Below are positions 17,766-25,747 of a DNA stretch of 64,000 nucleotides, one piece after another (position 1 is the stretch's first letter; each line of letters begins with the position of its first letter). Origin of the DNA: Methanocatella intestini (GTDB lineage: Archaea; Methanobacteriota; Methanobacteria; Methanobacteriales; Methanobacteriaceae); assembly GCF_002252585.1 (NCBI RefSeq), contig NZ_NQLD01000012.1. One strand, given 5' to 3'. The notes under the pieces are model-generated. The model was given only the letters and a program-made list of their open reading frames with translations, was not told where the DNA came from and made no database searches. The translations under genes were made by a program, and so were the position numbers.

Positions 17766-19187
17766 TTAAGGTTTATAATATGTTTCAGCTTCAATATCAT
17801 CAGGAAGCTCTGTCGGATAACATTCATTTAAACAGCCCAAACATAAATCTTCTTTAGGCATTCCAATAGCTTTTACCAGTGATTCCAAACTGATATATCC
17901 TAAAGTATCAATATCTAACTGTTGCCTTATCTCTTCAACAGAATAATTAGCTGCAATTAATTCTTTTTTACTTGCCATAGCTACACCATAATAACATGGA
18001 GCTATAACCGGAGGACAGCCTACCAAGAAGTGTATTTCAGCAGGTTCTGATTCCTTTACAAAATCAATTAAAGATTTGGAAGTTGTTCCTCGAACAATAC
18101 TGTCATCAATTAAAACTATTTTTTTACCTTTAATAGCTTCTTTAATTGGATTTAATTTAAGTCTGACAGCCAGTTCACGTTCTTCCTGAGTAGGCATGAT
18201 AAAAGTCCTTCCAACATATCTGTTTTTAATTAAACCTTCACCATAAGTAATTCCAGAAGCTCTTGAATACCCGATAGCTGCAGGAATTGAAGAATCAGGT
18301 ACAGGAATAACTACATCAGCATCAATCGGAAACTGTTCATATAACTGTTTTCCAATGTTTAATCGTGTCTGATATACATTAACATTATCAATTGTACTGT
18401 CAGGTCTTGCAAAGTAAACATATTCAAACATGCAATGAGCAAGAGGAGTTGAATCGGCCAATTCCAGCATGGAACTGCGAATTTCATTATTTTCAAAATA
18501 TATAATTTCTCCAGGTTTTACATCCCTTATGAATTCAGCATTAATTACATCAAAAGCAACAGTTTCAGAAGCTATAATAAAATCATCCCCTCTTTTAGCT
18601 ATTGCTAAAGGTTTTATTCCAGCAGGACCTCGAACCCCATATAACTCACCATTAACAAGTATAGTTAATGCATATGATCCTACTAATTTTTTAGAAACTG
18701 CTTCAATGGATTCTATAATACTTTTACCATTAGCATAATGTTCCTTTCTTAACATATAACAGATTACTTCAGAATCTGTACCTGATTTAAACTCATAACC
18801 TTCACGAATAAGCTCATCTCTTAATTCAGCAGAATTTACAATATCTCCATTATGAGCCATAGCTATAAACCCATCATCAAAATCAGTTACAAAAGGTTGT
18901 GAATTTTCAAGTTTGGATTCGCCTGTAGTTGAATACCTTACATGACCAATAGCCATGTTTCCCTGAAGATTATTAATTTCATAATCCTTAAAAACATCAG
19001 TCACTAAACCCATACCACAGTAATAATTTAATCCCTTATCTGGACTAAAAGTAGCCATTCCTGCAGATTCCTGACCCCTATGCTGAAGAGCATATAAACA
19101 ATAATAAACCAAAGAAGAAACATCCTTAGAATCATCTACAGAATGTATTCCCACAACACCACATTTATCTTGCATTTCCCCTTGCAT
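17766..19187 (-). CDS. purF: Amidophosphoribosyltransferase (glutamine PRPP amidotransferase)
   Basis: The first committed enzyme of purine synthesis (PRPP + Gln to phosphoribosylamine). The frame is open to an ATG at 19208, but the ATG at 19187 has GGGAG seven bases upstream and gives the short propeptide MQGEMQDK before the catalytic Cys of CGVVGIHS, so I prefer it. The glutaminase domain is N-terminal, and the PRPP loop is VLIDDSIVRGTTS near residue 360. Cysteines in CMFEYVYF, VGCPPV and the C-terminal CLGCL match the [4Fe-4S]-containing Bacillus-type enzyme. Upstream is an unknown coiled-coil protein, downstream the U32 gene. Confidence 0.95.
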   Translation of the reverse strand: MQGEMQDKCGVVGIHSVDDSKDVSSLVYYCLYALQHRGQESAGMATFSPDKGLNYYCGMGLVTDVFKDYEINNLQGNMAIGHVRYSTTGESKLENSQPFVTDFDDGFIAMAHNGDIVNSAELRDELIREGYEFKSGTDSEVICYMLRKEHYANGKSIIESIEAVSKKLVGSYALTILVNGELYGVRGPAGIKPLAIAKRGDDFIIASETVAFDVINAEFIRDVKPGEIIYFENNEIRSSMLELADSTPLAHCMFEYVYFARPDSTIDNVNVYQTRLNIGKQLYEQFPIDADVVIPVPDSSIPAAIGYSRASGITYGEGLIKNRYVGRTFIMPTQEERELAVRLKLNPIKEAIKGKKIVLIDDSIVRGTTSKSLIDFVKESEPAEIHFLVGCPPVIAPCYYGVAMASKKELIAANYSVEEIRQQLDIDTLGYISLESLVKAIGMPKEDLCLGCLNECYPTELPDDIEAETYYKP

Positions 19188-19257
19188 TGACAATCTCCCA
19201 TATATCATATAATATTAATTATAAATTTTCTTTTTAGTAGTATAAAATTATAGTGAT

Positions 19258-20136
19258 TTAATCCCAAAAATTTTCAAAATTATTTGAGATATCATAATCA
19301 TCTTCAACTTCTGAAGTTTTATTTAAATCTTTTTTTAAATCCTCTTCATCATTTCCAACAAAGATTAAAGCTGTTTTAATAATTTTCAGCCAGTCTATTG
19401 CATCCTGTCTTGACTGAGCACCAATATAACCCTGACCAACAATAATATTTTCCGGTTTAAACTTATTTGTAGCTATTGTAACTTTATCTGCATCTGCAAG
19501 ATTTTCTCTAAAGACTTCCTGCCACAAATCATTTAAATTGTAAATTTCAAGAAATTCCTTTGAGTAAATATCCTCATAACGGGACTTGAAAGAAGTAAAA
19601 TCAGATTTTAAATTATCAATAGTTTCCTGCAATTCCTTATTTTTTAAAGATACATCATCATAATCTTCAATAAGTTTATTGTAATCATCAAGTAAGCTAT
19701 TGTATTTATGAGTTAAATTTAATAATTTATTTTCTAAAGTATGTACATTAACTAAATTTAAAGAATAAGATAAAGCTGCACGTATAATTGAATTCAATAT
19801 TTCATTAGCGGCTAAATTTGAGTCAACAGTTTCATTTTTAATAATGTTATTATAATCAAATAATCCAACATGATTAAAATCAGTTTTTAAATCATTGAAA
19901 AGTAAATTGTAATTCTCATCCTGGCCATAACCTCCAATGAGAATAATATCTCCACCAGCAGCTACTTTTTTTGCTATTTCAAAATTATTTGTAGGAATAA
20001 TTGAAGAAACAATTATATTATAATCATTTTCAAGCTGAGTATTATCTACAGATTTAGATACAACTTCAGCAATATCCAATCCGGACACAATTATACGTAC
20101 ATCAACTTTTGAAATTACGCTATTTTCATTTTCCAT
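19258..20136 (-). CDS. Hypothetical coiled-coil protein
   Basis: A 292-residue protein I cannot assign. Residues 1-120 look like an alpha/beta domain (VDVRIIVSGLDIAEVV, GGDIILIGGYG). Residues 125-200 form a strongly predicted coiled coil (heptads around LTHKYNSLLDDYNKLIEDYD). The C-terminal 90 residues include KVTIATNKFKPENIIVGQGYIGAQ and an acidic tail ending FENFWD. There is no signal peptide or membrane helix, so it is cytosolic. It follows galE by 9 bases with an AGGTTAT leader, so it is co-transcribed with galE and perhaps purF. No function is proposed. Confidence 0.7.
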   Translation of the reverse strand: MENENSVISKVDVRIIVSGLDIAEVVSKSVDNTQLENDYNIIVSSIIPTNNFEIAKKVAAGGDIILIGGYGQDENYNLLFNDLKTDFNHVGLFDYNNIIKNETVDSNLAANEILNSIIRAALSYSLNLVNVHTLENKLLNLTHKYNSLLDDYNKLIEDYDDVSLKNKELQETIDNLKSDFTSFKSRYEDIYSKEFLEIYNLNDLWQEVFRENLADADKVTIATNKFKPENIIVGQGYIGAQSRQDAIDWLKIIKTALIFVGNDEEDLKKDLNKTSEVEDDYDISNNFENFWD

Positions 20137-20145
20137 AGCTATAAC

Positions 20146-21114
20146 CTAGTCCTGATATATTTTTTTATGCCAGTTCCAAGCAGATTCAACAATAGTTTCC
20201 AAATCGTGCTGTGGAGTCCAACCTAATTTATCTTTAATTTTTGTTGCATCAGCTATTAAAATATCAGGATCTCCTTCACGGCGTTCATCTAATTTAACTG
20301 GGAAATCTTTTCCAGTTACTTTTTTAACCATGTCAATTACTTCTTTAACAGAAAATCCTTTTCCATTACCTAAATTAAATACATTAGATTCGTTTTCATT
20401 ACATAAATATTCATAAGCATCAATGTGAGCTTTAGCCAAATCATTTACATGAATATAATCACGGACACATGTTCCGTCTGGAGTATTATAATCAGTTCCA
20501 AAAATAGAAATGGAATCTCTTCTTCCAATAGCTGCATCTAATACTAAAGGAATTAAATGAGTTTCCGGTTCATGTAATTCCCCAATTTCACAATCAAAAT
20601 CACATCCTGCAGCATTGAAATATCTTAAAGCCACATAATTAAAATCTCCTTTTGCAGCTTCACGTTCCAATGCCTTTTCAGTTATGAATTTAGAATGACC
20701 ATACGGATTAATTGGTTTTAATTCCTGATCTTCTGTAATAGGAACCTTTTCAGGGTTTCCATATACTGCAGCAGTAGATGAGAGAATAAACTTATTAACA
20801 CCAAATTCTCTCATTATTTGTAAAAGATTAATTGTATTTTTATAGTTATTTTTAAAATATTTTTGAGGTAATTCAACGGATTCAGCTACTGATGAAAATG
20901 CTCCAAAGTGCAAGACCCCATCAATATCATACTTTTCAAAAACTTCTCTTAAATCTTTACTTCCAAAGTCGTAGTTTTCAAAATGTCCCCATTTAACAAA
21001 GTCTTCATAACCTTTAACAAGATTATCAACAACGACAGTTTCATAACCTGCCTGATTTAGGGCTTTATTAGTATGAGCACCTATGTAACCTGCTCCACCA
21101 GTAACTAGAATCAC
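20146..21114 (-). CDS. galE: UDP-glucose 4-epimerase
   Basis: A 322-residue short-chain dehydrogenase/reductase that interconverts UDP-glucose and UDP-galactose for surface glycans. The NAD-binding motif GGAGYIGAH is at residues 6-14, the catalytic SSTAAVYG Ser/Thr region near 120, and Tyr/Lys of YGHSK near 147-151; the substrate motif RYFNAAGCD is near 170. The start is GTG at 21114 behind AGGTGAT. It works with galU (62.6 kb) and ugd (58.2 kb) in the same window on the UDP-sugar pool. Confidence 0.93.
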   Translation of the reverse strand: MILVTGGAGYIGAHTNKALNQAGYETVVVDNLVKGYEDFVKWGHFENYDFGSKDLREVFEKYDIDGVLHFGAFSSVAESVELPQKYFKNNYKNTINLLQIMREFGVNKFILSSTAAVYGNPEKVPITEDQELKPINPYGHSKFITEKALEREAAKGDFNYVALRYFNAAGCDFDCEIGELHEPETHLIPLVLDAAIGRRDSISIFGTDYNTPDGTCVRDYIHVNDLAKAHIDAYEYLCNENESNVFNLGNGKGFSVKEVIDMVKKVTGKDFPVKLDERREGDPDILIADATKIKDKLGWTPQHDLETIVESAWNWHKKIYQD

Positions 21115-21123
21115 AAAATCACC

Positions 21124-22305
21124 TTAAATAAATTTACCTAATTTCAATAAAGCTTTAGGAGACACTTTAACTAAAGCTTTAACAAGTTCAGTAGTTGAAA
21201 TTTTCTCAAAGTTAACATCCTGGAATGCATGAGCAATATTGTCAAGTTCTTCATCAGATAAAGTTAACATGTACTCCTGAACTTTTTTATATTTGTCAAT
21301 TTCATGAGATAAATCATCACGAGCTATTTTGTCGTATTTTTTAAGGAATTTTTTAGAATGATTGCCTTCTTTAATAGATTCAGCAGCTACCTGACCCGCA
21401 TACATTCCTCCAGTCATACCGCTGATGATTCCTCCACCGGTTAATGGGTTTACCTGACCTGCTGCATCCCCACAAACCAAAATGTTATCATCATACATTT
21501 TTTTAGGCATTCCACCAACAGGGTCTCCACCAACATTTAATTCAACAGCCTGAGCATTTTTAGTTGCCGGACATTTAGCTATAAAATCATCTAAGTATTC
21601 AATAGCTGGTTTTGTTGCTTTATGCTGGAGAATAGCTAAACCTACATTAGCTATGTCATCACCTTTAGGGAAAATCCATACATATCCTCCAGGTGCACAT
21701 GACCCGAAATAGAATTCAATAACTGCTTCCCTGTCAAATTCAACATTTACCATTTCATATTGAACTCCAGATTCCATTTCTTTAGCTTTAGCACTACCTT
21801 TAAGACCAGCCCATCTTGCAACATGACCTTCAGGACCATCTGCAGCAATTACTATTTTAGCTTTAATTTCTTCAGTTTTGCCCATAGATTCTGTAGAAAC
21901 AATAAATCCATCTTCAATTTTATCCATTCCAGTAGCTAAAGTTTTGATTCTGATTTCAGCTCCTGCTCTTGCAGCATCCATAGCCATATGTTTATCAAAG
22001 ACTTTTCTTTCAAGAATGTAACCTGCTTCAGGTAATTCAATTTCTTCTTCTGTTAACCATACATCAGTTCCGTCAGGAGAAGTAAGTCTTACTCCATCAA
22101 TTTCTTTAGTAATCCAGCGTGGGCTTGGTTCAATACCAAGTTTTGCAAGACCTTTTTTAGAAACACCTTCAGCACATCTTTTTGGAGCACCTATTTCAGA
22201 TCTTTTATCAACTAAAATAACTTTTGCTCCACCAAGAGCTGCATGTTTTGCTGCTGAAGAACCTGCTGGTCCTCCACCAATTACTAATACATCAGTTTCA
22301 ATCAT
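21124..22305 (-). CDS. Geranylgeranyl reductase family (digeranylgeranylglycerophospholipid reductase)
   Basis: A 393-residue FAD-dependent enzyme that saturates the isoprenoid chains of archaeal membrane lipids. The N-terminal FAD motif GGGPAGSSAAKHAA is at residues 9-22, the second flavin motif VCGDAAGQVNPLTGGGI lies near residue 276, and the YxWxFP-type substrate motif is seen as GYVWIFPKGD near 208. A small 2[4Fe-4S] ferredoxin gene lies 12 bases upstream. In Methanosarcina acetivorans a neighbouring ferredoxin supplies electrons to the homologue, which supports the same pairing here. Confidence 0.92.
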   Translation of the reverse strand: MIETDVLVIGGGPAGSSAAKHAALGGAKVILVDKRSEIGAPKRCAEGVSKKGLAKLGIEPSPRWITKEIDGVRLTSPDGTDVWLTEEEIELPEAGYILERKVFDKHMAMDAARAGAEIRIKTLATGMDKIEDGFIVSTESMGKTEEIKAKIVIAADGPEGHVARWAGLKGSAKAKEMESGVQYEMVNVEFDREAVIEFYFGSCAPGGYVWIFPKGDDIANVGLAILQHKATKPAIEYLDDFIAKCPATKNAQAVELNVGGDPVGGMPKKMYDDNILVCGDAAGQVNPLTGGGIISGMTGGMYAGQVAAESIKEGNHSKKFLKKYDKIARDDLSHEIDKYKKVQEYMLTLSDEELDNIAHAFQDVNFEKISTTELVKALVKVSPKALLKLGKFI

Positions 22306-22317
22306 AGAATAATCTCC

Positions 22318-22485
22318 CTAATCTTCTTTCTCCAAAGCATTAATAGGACAAGCATCAACGCATGTACTACATTCTCTACACTCACTTTCATCAAATACTA
22401 AGCTATACTCTTTAACTTGTATTAAATTTCTCGGACAAACACCTGCACATTCTCCACAGAATGAGCACCAATCTTTTACAATCAT
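22318..22485 (-). CDS. 2[4Fe-4S] ferredoxin, probable electron donor to geranylgeranyl reductase
   Basis: A 55-residue protein read directly from the minus strand: MIVKDWCSFCGECAGVCPRN, a short middle, then CRECSTCVDACPINALEKED and TAG. Both cluster motifs are complete (C-x2-C-x2-C-x3-C-P twice), as in clostridial-type ferredoxins. The start ATG 22485 is preceded by GGAGACTCTTAATTT. It ends 12 bases before the geranylgeranyl reductase start, so the two are co-transcribed and the ferredoxin probably feeds that enzyme. Low-potential electron transfer is certain from the motifs; the partner is inferred. Confidence 0.9.
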   Translation of the reverse strand: MIVKDWCSFCGECAGVCPRNLIQVKEYSLVFDESECRECSTCVDACPINALEKED

Positions 22486-22579
22486 AAATTAAGAGTCTCC
22501 TTTTTTTATAAAAAATAAAATAGTTTATGTTATGAATAATTAAGTTTATTATAATATTTAAATTCTTTTACACAACTTT

Positions 22580-23005
22580 TTATCTAACTAAAACAACAGG
22601 AACATCAGAAGTTCTTAAAAGCCTTTCACTAACGGAACCAATCTGATTTTGAGATACTTCATTTTCTTCAAAAGAAACAAATCTTTTGTTATCTGAACCA
22701 AATGCATGAATAACAACTAAATCAGCACAGGTCTGATTAATAATAAATTTCATGTCTCTTAAAGCATCAGCAGTTAATAAATGCTCAACAGTTTCTATTC
22801 CTTCAGCATTAGCTTTCTCAGTAACTTTTGCTAAAATTTCATCACCGCTGTCTTCTGATTCATCATAACTGCTAAAAGAAAATTCTTCCAAAACATGAAT
22901 AGCAGCTATTTTGGAACCAAATTTTTTAGCTATTTCAATAGCTACGTCAGCTGCCTCATATCCATATTCAGACCCATCAACAGGAACTGCAATAATATCA
23001 AACAT
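22580..23005 (-). CDS. Universal stress protein (UspA family)
   Basis: A 141-residue single-domain UspA protein with the N-terminal IIAVPVDGSEYGYEAADVAIEIA strand-loop and C-terminal VSERLLRTSDVPVVLVR. The ATP-binding loop is weakly conserved (an insert lies between HAFGSDN and IGSVSERLL), so ATP binding is uncertain. It starts five bases after the double ABC ATPase with a GGAG leader, so it is co-expressed with it. Function is otherwise unknown. Confidence 0.88.
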   Translation of the reverse strand: MFDIIAVPVDGSEYGYEAADVAIEIAKKFGSKIAAIHVLEEFSFSSYDESEDSGDEILAKVTEKANAEGIETVEHLLTADALRDMKFIINQTCADLVVIHAFGSDNKRFVSFEENEVSQNQIGSVSERLLRTSDVPVVLVR

Positions 23006-23009
23006 TTAA

Positions 23010-24713
23010 TTAATTCTCCTTTAAATAATCAGCATGACATAAGTTAATAAAGTTGTCAACAGCCTTATCAACATCTTCACTATCATCTACTATTTTGCCG
23101 TCTTCCATAAGGAGAGTTCTATTACTTACTTCCTTAACAAAGTCAGTATTATGTGAAATCATTATAATGGTAATATTATATTCCTTAGATATTTTTTTAA
23201 GAGAGTTGGCTACAATCCTTAAAGTAATTGGATCTAAATCACCAAACGGTTCATCTAAAAGTAGGAATTCAGGTTTTGAAATTAAAATCAAAGCAAGCAT
23301 TACTCTAACTTCCTGACCACCGGATAATTCATATGATTTTCTATATAAAATATCCAAAGGCAAATCAAGCAATTCAAAAATATCTTTTACTGCTTCTTTA
23401 GTAGCTGTTTCCGGGAATTTAGGGAATAAATCTTCTAAAATATCTGGCATTAAACCAATTTTAGCTAAAAGGTCTCTTGCTTCACTTTCAGGCAAATCAA
23501 TTAAAGCATAAAGTGAGTCCAATAATTCTTCGCCTAATCCTAATTTTTCAGCTTTTTTTCTTGCCTGTTTTACAACATTCTGATTTTTATAACCTAAACG
23601 AGTAGCTAATTGACTTAAAACAGTTGCATAATAACTTAGGGCAAATTCCTGATACATAAAACCTAATTTTCTTCTTACATCCATACGTTGCATACTTGGC
23701 ATTGAAATATCTACCCAATCGCCATCTACTTCATAAACAACCTTTCCTTTATCAGGCAATTCCAAATCAGCCAGCATTCTAAGTAAAACTGTTTTACCTG
23801 CTCCACTAGGACCAATAAGACTTACAATATTTTCCTTTTTGACATCAAAGTTTACATCCTTAATCTGTAAAACCTCTCCTCCAGAGAACAGATAGAACCT
23901 TTTATAAATATTTTCTACTTTAATAACGGTTTTATCAGTTGAAATGTTTTCAATATCTACAGGGGCTTCCATTTTACTTAAAAACTCATCAATAATATCA
24001 TCAGGATTGCCGTCTTTTTTAATTTCACCATTTTCAAGTAAAATAACTCTATCCGCCAAATATCTTTGAATTTCAGGTAAATGAGACACAACAACAACTG
24101 TAATATTTAATTCTTCATTAATCTTTTTAACAGCATCAAGAATTTCTTGTTTTGTTTTAGGGCATGCCATTGTAGCAGGTTCATCAAGAAGCAATACTTT
24201 TGGCTGTTTTGCAAGCTGTCTAGCTATAATCAATCTTTGTTTTTCACCACCACTTAATACGGCAGCATAATGATCAGCTTTATCAGTTAAAGAAACCATG
24301 TCCAATATCTTATCTGCTTCATCACCAAATTCACTTTCAGCTACATTAAAATCAGTGCTTTCTTCATCAAAATATTTACGAGCATATAATTTTCTTAAAA
24401 CATTTTCACGAACTGTTTCCGGCCATATACCGAATGACCTTTGAAGATGAATAGCTGTTTCTTTTTTAAGTTGATTATAATAAAATTGAGAATCACCAGC
24501 ATGAACAGTTGCATCACCAACAGTTATGCATCCTTCATCGAGTTCTTCAACTCCTCTAAGCAATCTTAAAAGAGTAGTTTTACCAGAACCGCTTCTTCCC
24601 ATTATTCCAAGGATTTCTCCTTCTTTAACTTCAAAACTAATATTTTTAATTCCGATAACTTTATCTTTGTTATCTAATTCATATGTTTTACTAATATTGT
24701 CAACTTTAATCAT
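23010..24713 (-). CDS. atwA: Soluble double ABC ATPase, probable MCR activation component A2 (AtwA)
   Basis: A 567-residue protein with two ATP-binding cassettes and no membrane part. NBD1: Walker A GRSGSGKTT near residue 39, signature LSGGEKQR near 158, Walker B VLLLDEP, H-loop VVVSH. NBD2: GPSGAGKTV near 300, a long insert (about 340-450), signature LSGGQEVR near 465, Walker B FLLLDEPFGD. The C-terminus is CHADYLKEN. Component A2 of the methyl-coenzyme M reductase system is such a protein and is needed for ATP-dependent reductive activation of MCR. I assign it by architecture and lineage; another soluble ABC protein is possible. UspA follows in the operon. Confidence 0.72.
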   Translation of the reverse strand: MIKVDNISKTYELDNKDKVIGIKNISFEVKEGEILGIMGRSGSGKTTLLRLLRGVEELDEGCITVGDATVHAGDSQFYYNQLKKETAIHLQRSFGIWPETVRENVLRKLYARKYFDEESTDFNVAESEFGDEADKILDMVSLTDKADHYAAVLSGGEKQRLIIARQLAKQPKVLLLDEPATMACPKTKQEILDAVKKINEELNITVVVVSHLPEIQRYLADRVILLENGEIKKDGNPDDIIDEFLSKMEAPVDIENISTDKTVIKVENIYKRFYLFSGGEVLQIKDVNFDVKKENIVSLIGPSGAGKTVLLRMLADLELPDKGKVVYEVDGDWVDISMPSMQRMDVRRKLGFMYQEFALSYYATVLSQLATRLGYKNQNVVKQARKKAEKLGLGEELLDSLYALIDLPESEARDLLAKIGLMPDILEDLFPKFPETATKEAVKDIFELLDLPLDILYRKSYELSGGQEVRVMLALILISKPEFLLLDEPFGDLDPITLRIVANSLKKISKEYNITIIMISHNTDFVKEVSNRTLLMEDGKIVDDSEDVDKAVDNFINLCHADYLKEN

Positions 24714-24800
24714 TTTTTATGCCCCAACAATAATATAAATAATTTTATAATTGAAGCTATATATATTTTAATTAAATATATTTTAAAATAAGTGATTAAA

Positions 24801-25100
24801 ATGACTAATAACAATAAAATTCAAGAATATATTGACACTTTAGAAAATGACAAGCTAATGATTGAAACACATTTTGCAAATATTGAAAGAATATTAAAAG
24901 AAAATAGTGATTTGAACCAGGAAAAAGTAATTGCCTTATTGTCTAATTTCAATACTTTCAATATCCAATATGATCAGTTATGCCATGATTTAATTACATT
25001 TATAAAAATATTCCAACCAGATAAAGAAGAAATAAGGATATATAAAACTGAAGAGCTTATTGAATTATTAGAAGCTAAAGTTAATGAAGTTTCCAACTAA
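24801..25100 (+). CDS. Small hypothetical helical protein
   Basis: About 99 residues, almost entirely helical and charged (KIQEYIDTLENDKLMIETHF, then LYQ-free coiled segments), with no signal or membrane helix. A GTG at 24792 extends the frame but is part of the GTGAT leader, so ATG 24801 is preferred. Its stop overlaps the stop of the convergent zinc-ribbon gene. No family recognised. Confidence 0.6.
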   Translation: MTNNNKIQEYIDTLENDKLMIETHFANIERILKENSDLNQEKVIALLSNFNTFNIQYDQLCHDLITFIKIFQPDKEEIRIYKTEELIELLEAKVNEVSN

Positions 25101-25636
25101 TAATTATAATTAATAACCACACTACCTGTTGAACTAGTAGTTGAGTTTTCAGCTACTACATTTCCATTTTTAAGAAGTTCTACTTTAAGTTCATTAGAAC
25201 TGCCGTCTGATTTTTCAATTACAATATTTACTTTATCCCATGGTGCACAATCTAAATTGTATGATTCATCACCATGACCTGATACTTCACGAATATAATT
25301 TGGATCTCCTACTTTACCTGACCAGGTTCCATTATACATTATATGTGCCTGATAAGGATAATTGGAACCTTCCTGTACTTTTTCATCAGCAGAAATAACA
25401 TTTAATGAACTTTTATTATCCGGCTGAGTTGAGTTATAAATAAATGAAAATAATAATAATGCTATTACCACAATTCCTAAAACAATAGCTATTTTTTTAC
25501 CTGTGCTAATATTCCATCCATTGTCTGATTTATTATCAGAATTAGCAGTTTGTGGATTTTTAATAGGATATGTACAATTTTCACAATATACTGAAATATC
25601 GTTATTTTCATATCCACATCTCGGACACTTAACCAT
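25097..25636 (-). CDS. Zinc-ribbon membrane-anchored protein with extracytoplasmic beta domain
   Basis: About 179 residues from ATG 25636 (MVKCPRCGYENNDISVYCENC). The open frame extends 19 codons further to 25693, but that part has no family character and a GGGA leader lies before 25636. After the zinc ribbon and an Asn/Ser linker there is one transmembrane helix (IAIVLGIVVIALLLFSFIYN). A 110-residue outer domain with Ser/Thr-rich strands follows, including YPYQAHIMYNGTWSGKVGD. Such cytoplasmic-ribbon, outside-domain proteins recur in Methanobrevibacter; function unknown. Confidence 0.7.
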   Translation of the reverse strand: MVKCPRCGYENNDISVYCENCTYPIKNPQTANSDNKSDNGWNISTGKKIAIVLGIVVIALLLFSFIYNSTQPDNKSSLNVISADEKVQEGSNYPYQAHIMYNGTWSGKVGDPNYIREVSGHGDESYNLDCAPWDKVNIVIEKSDGSSNELKVELLKNGNVVAENSTTSSTGSVVINYNY

Positions 25637-25747
25637 AGTATCTAATTCCCAATAAATTGTTTTTACTGTATAAAACTTATTAAAATTCATCATATTTAAA
25701 TCTAATTGAAAAAAAATAGAATTTTATAAAAAATCAAATAAGAATGA

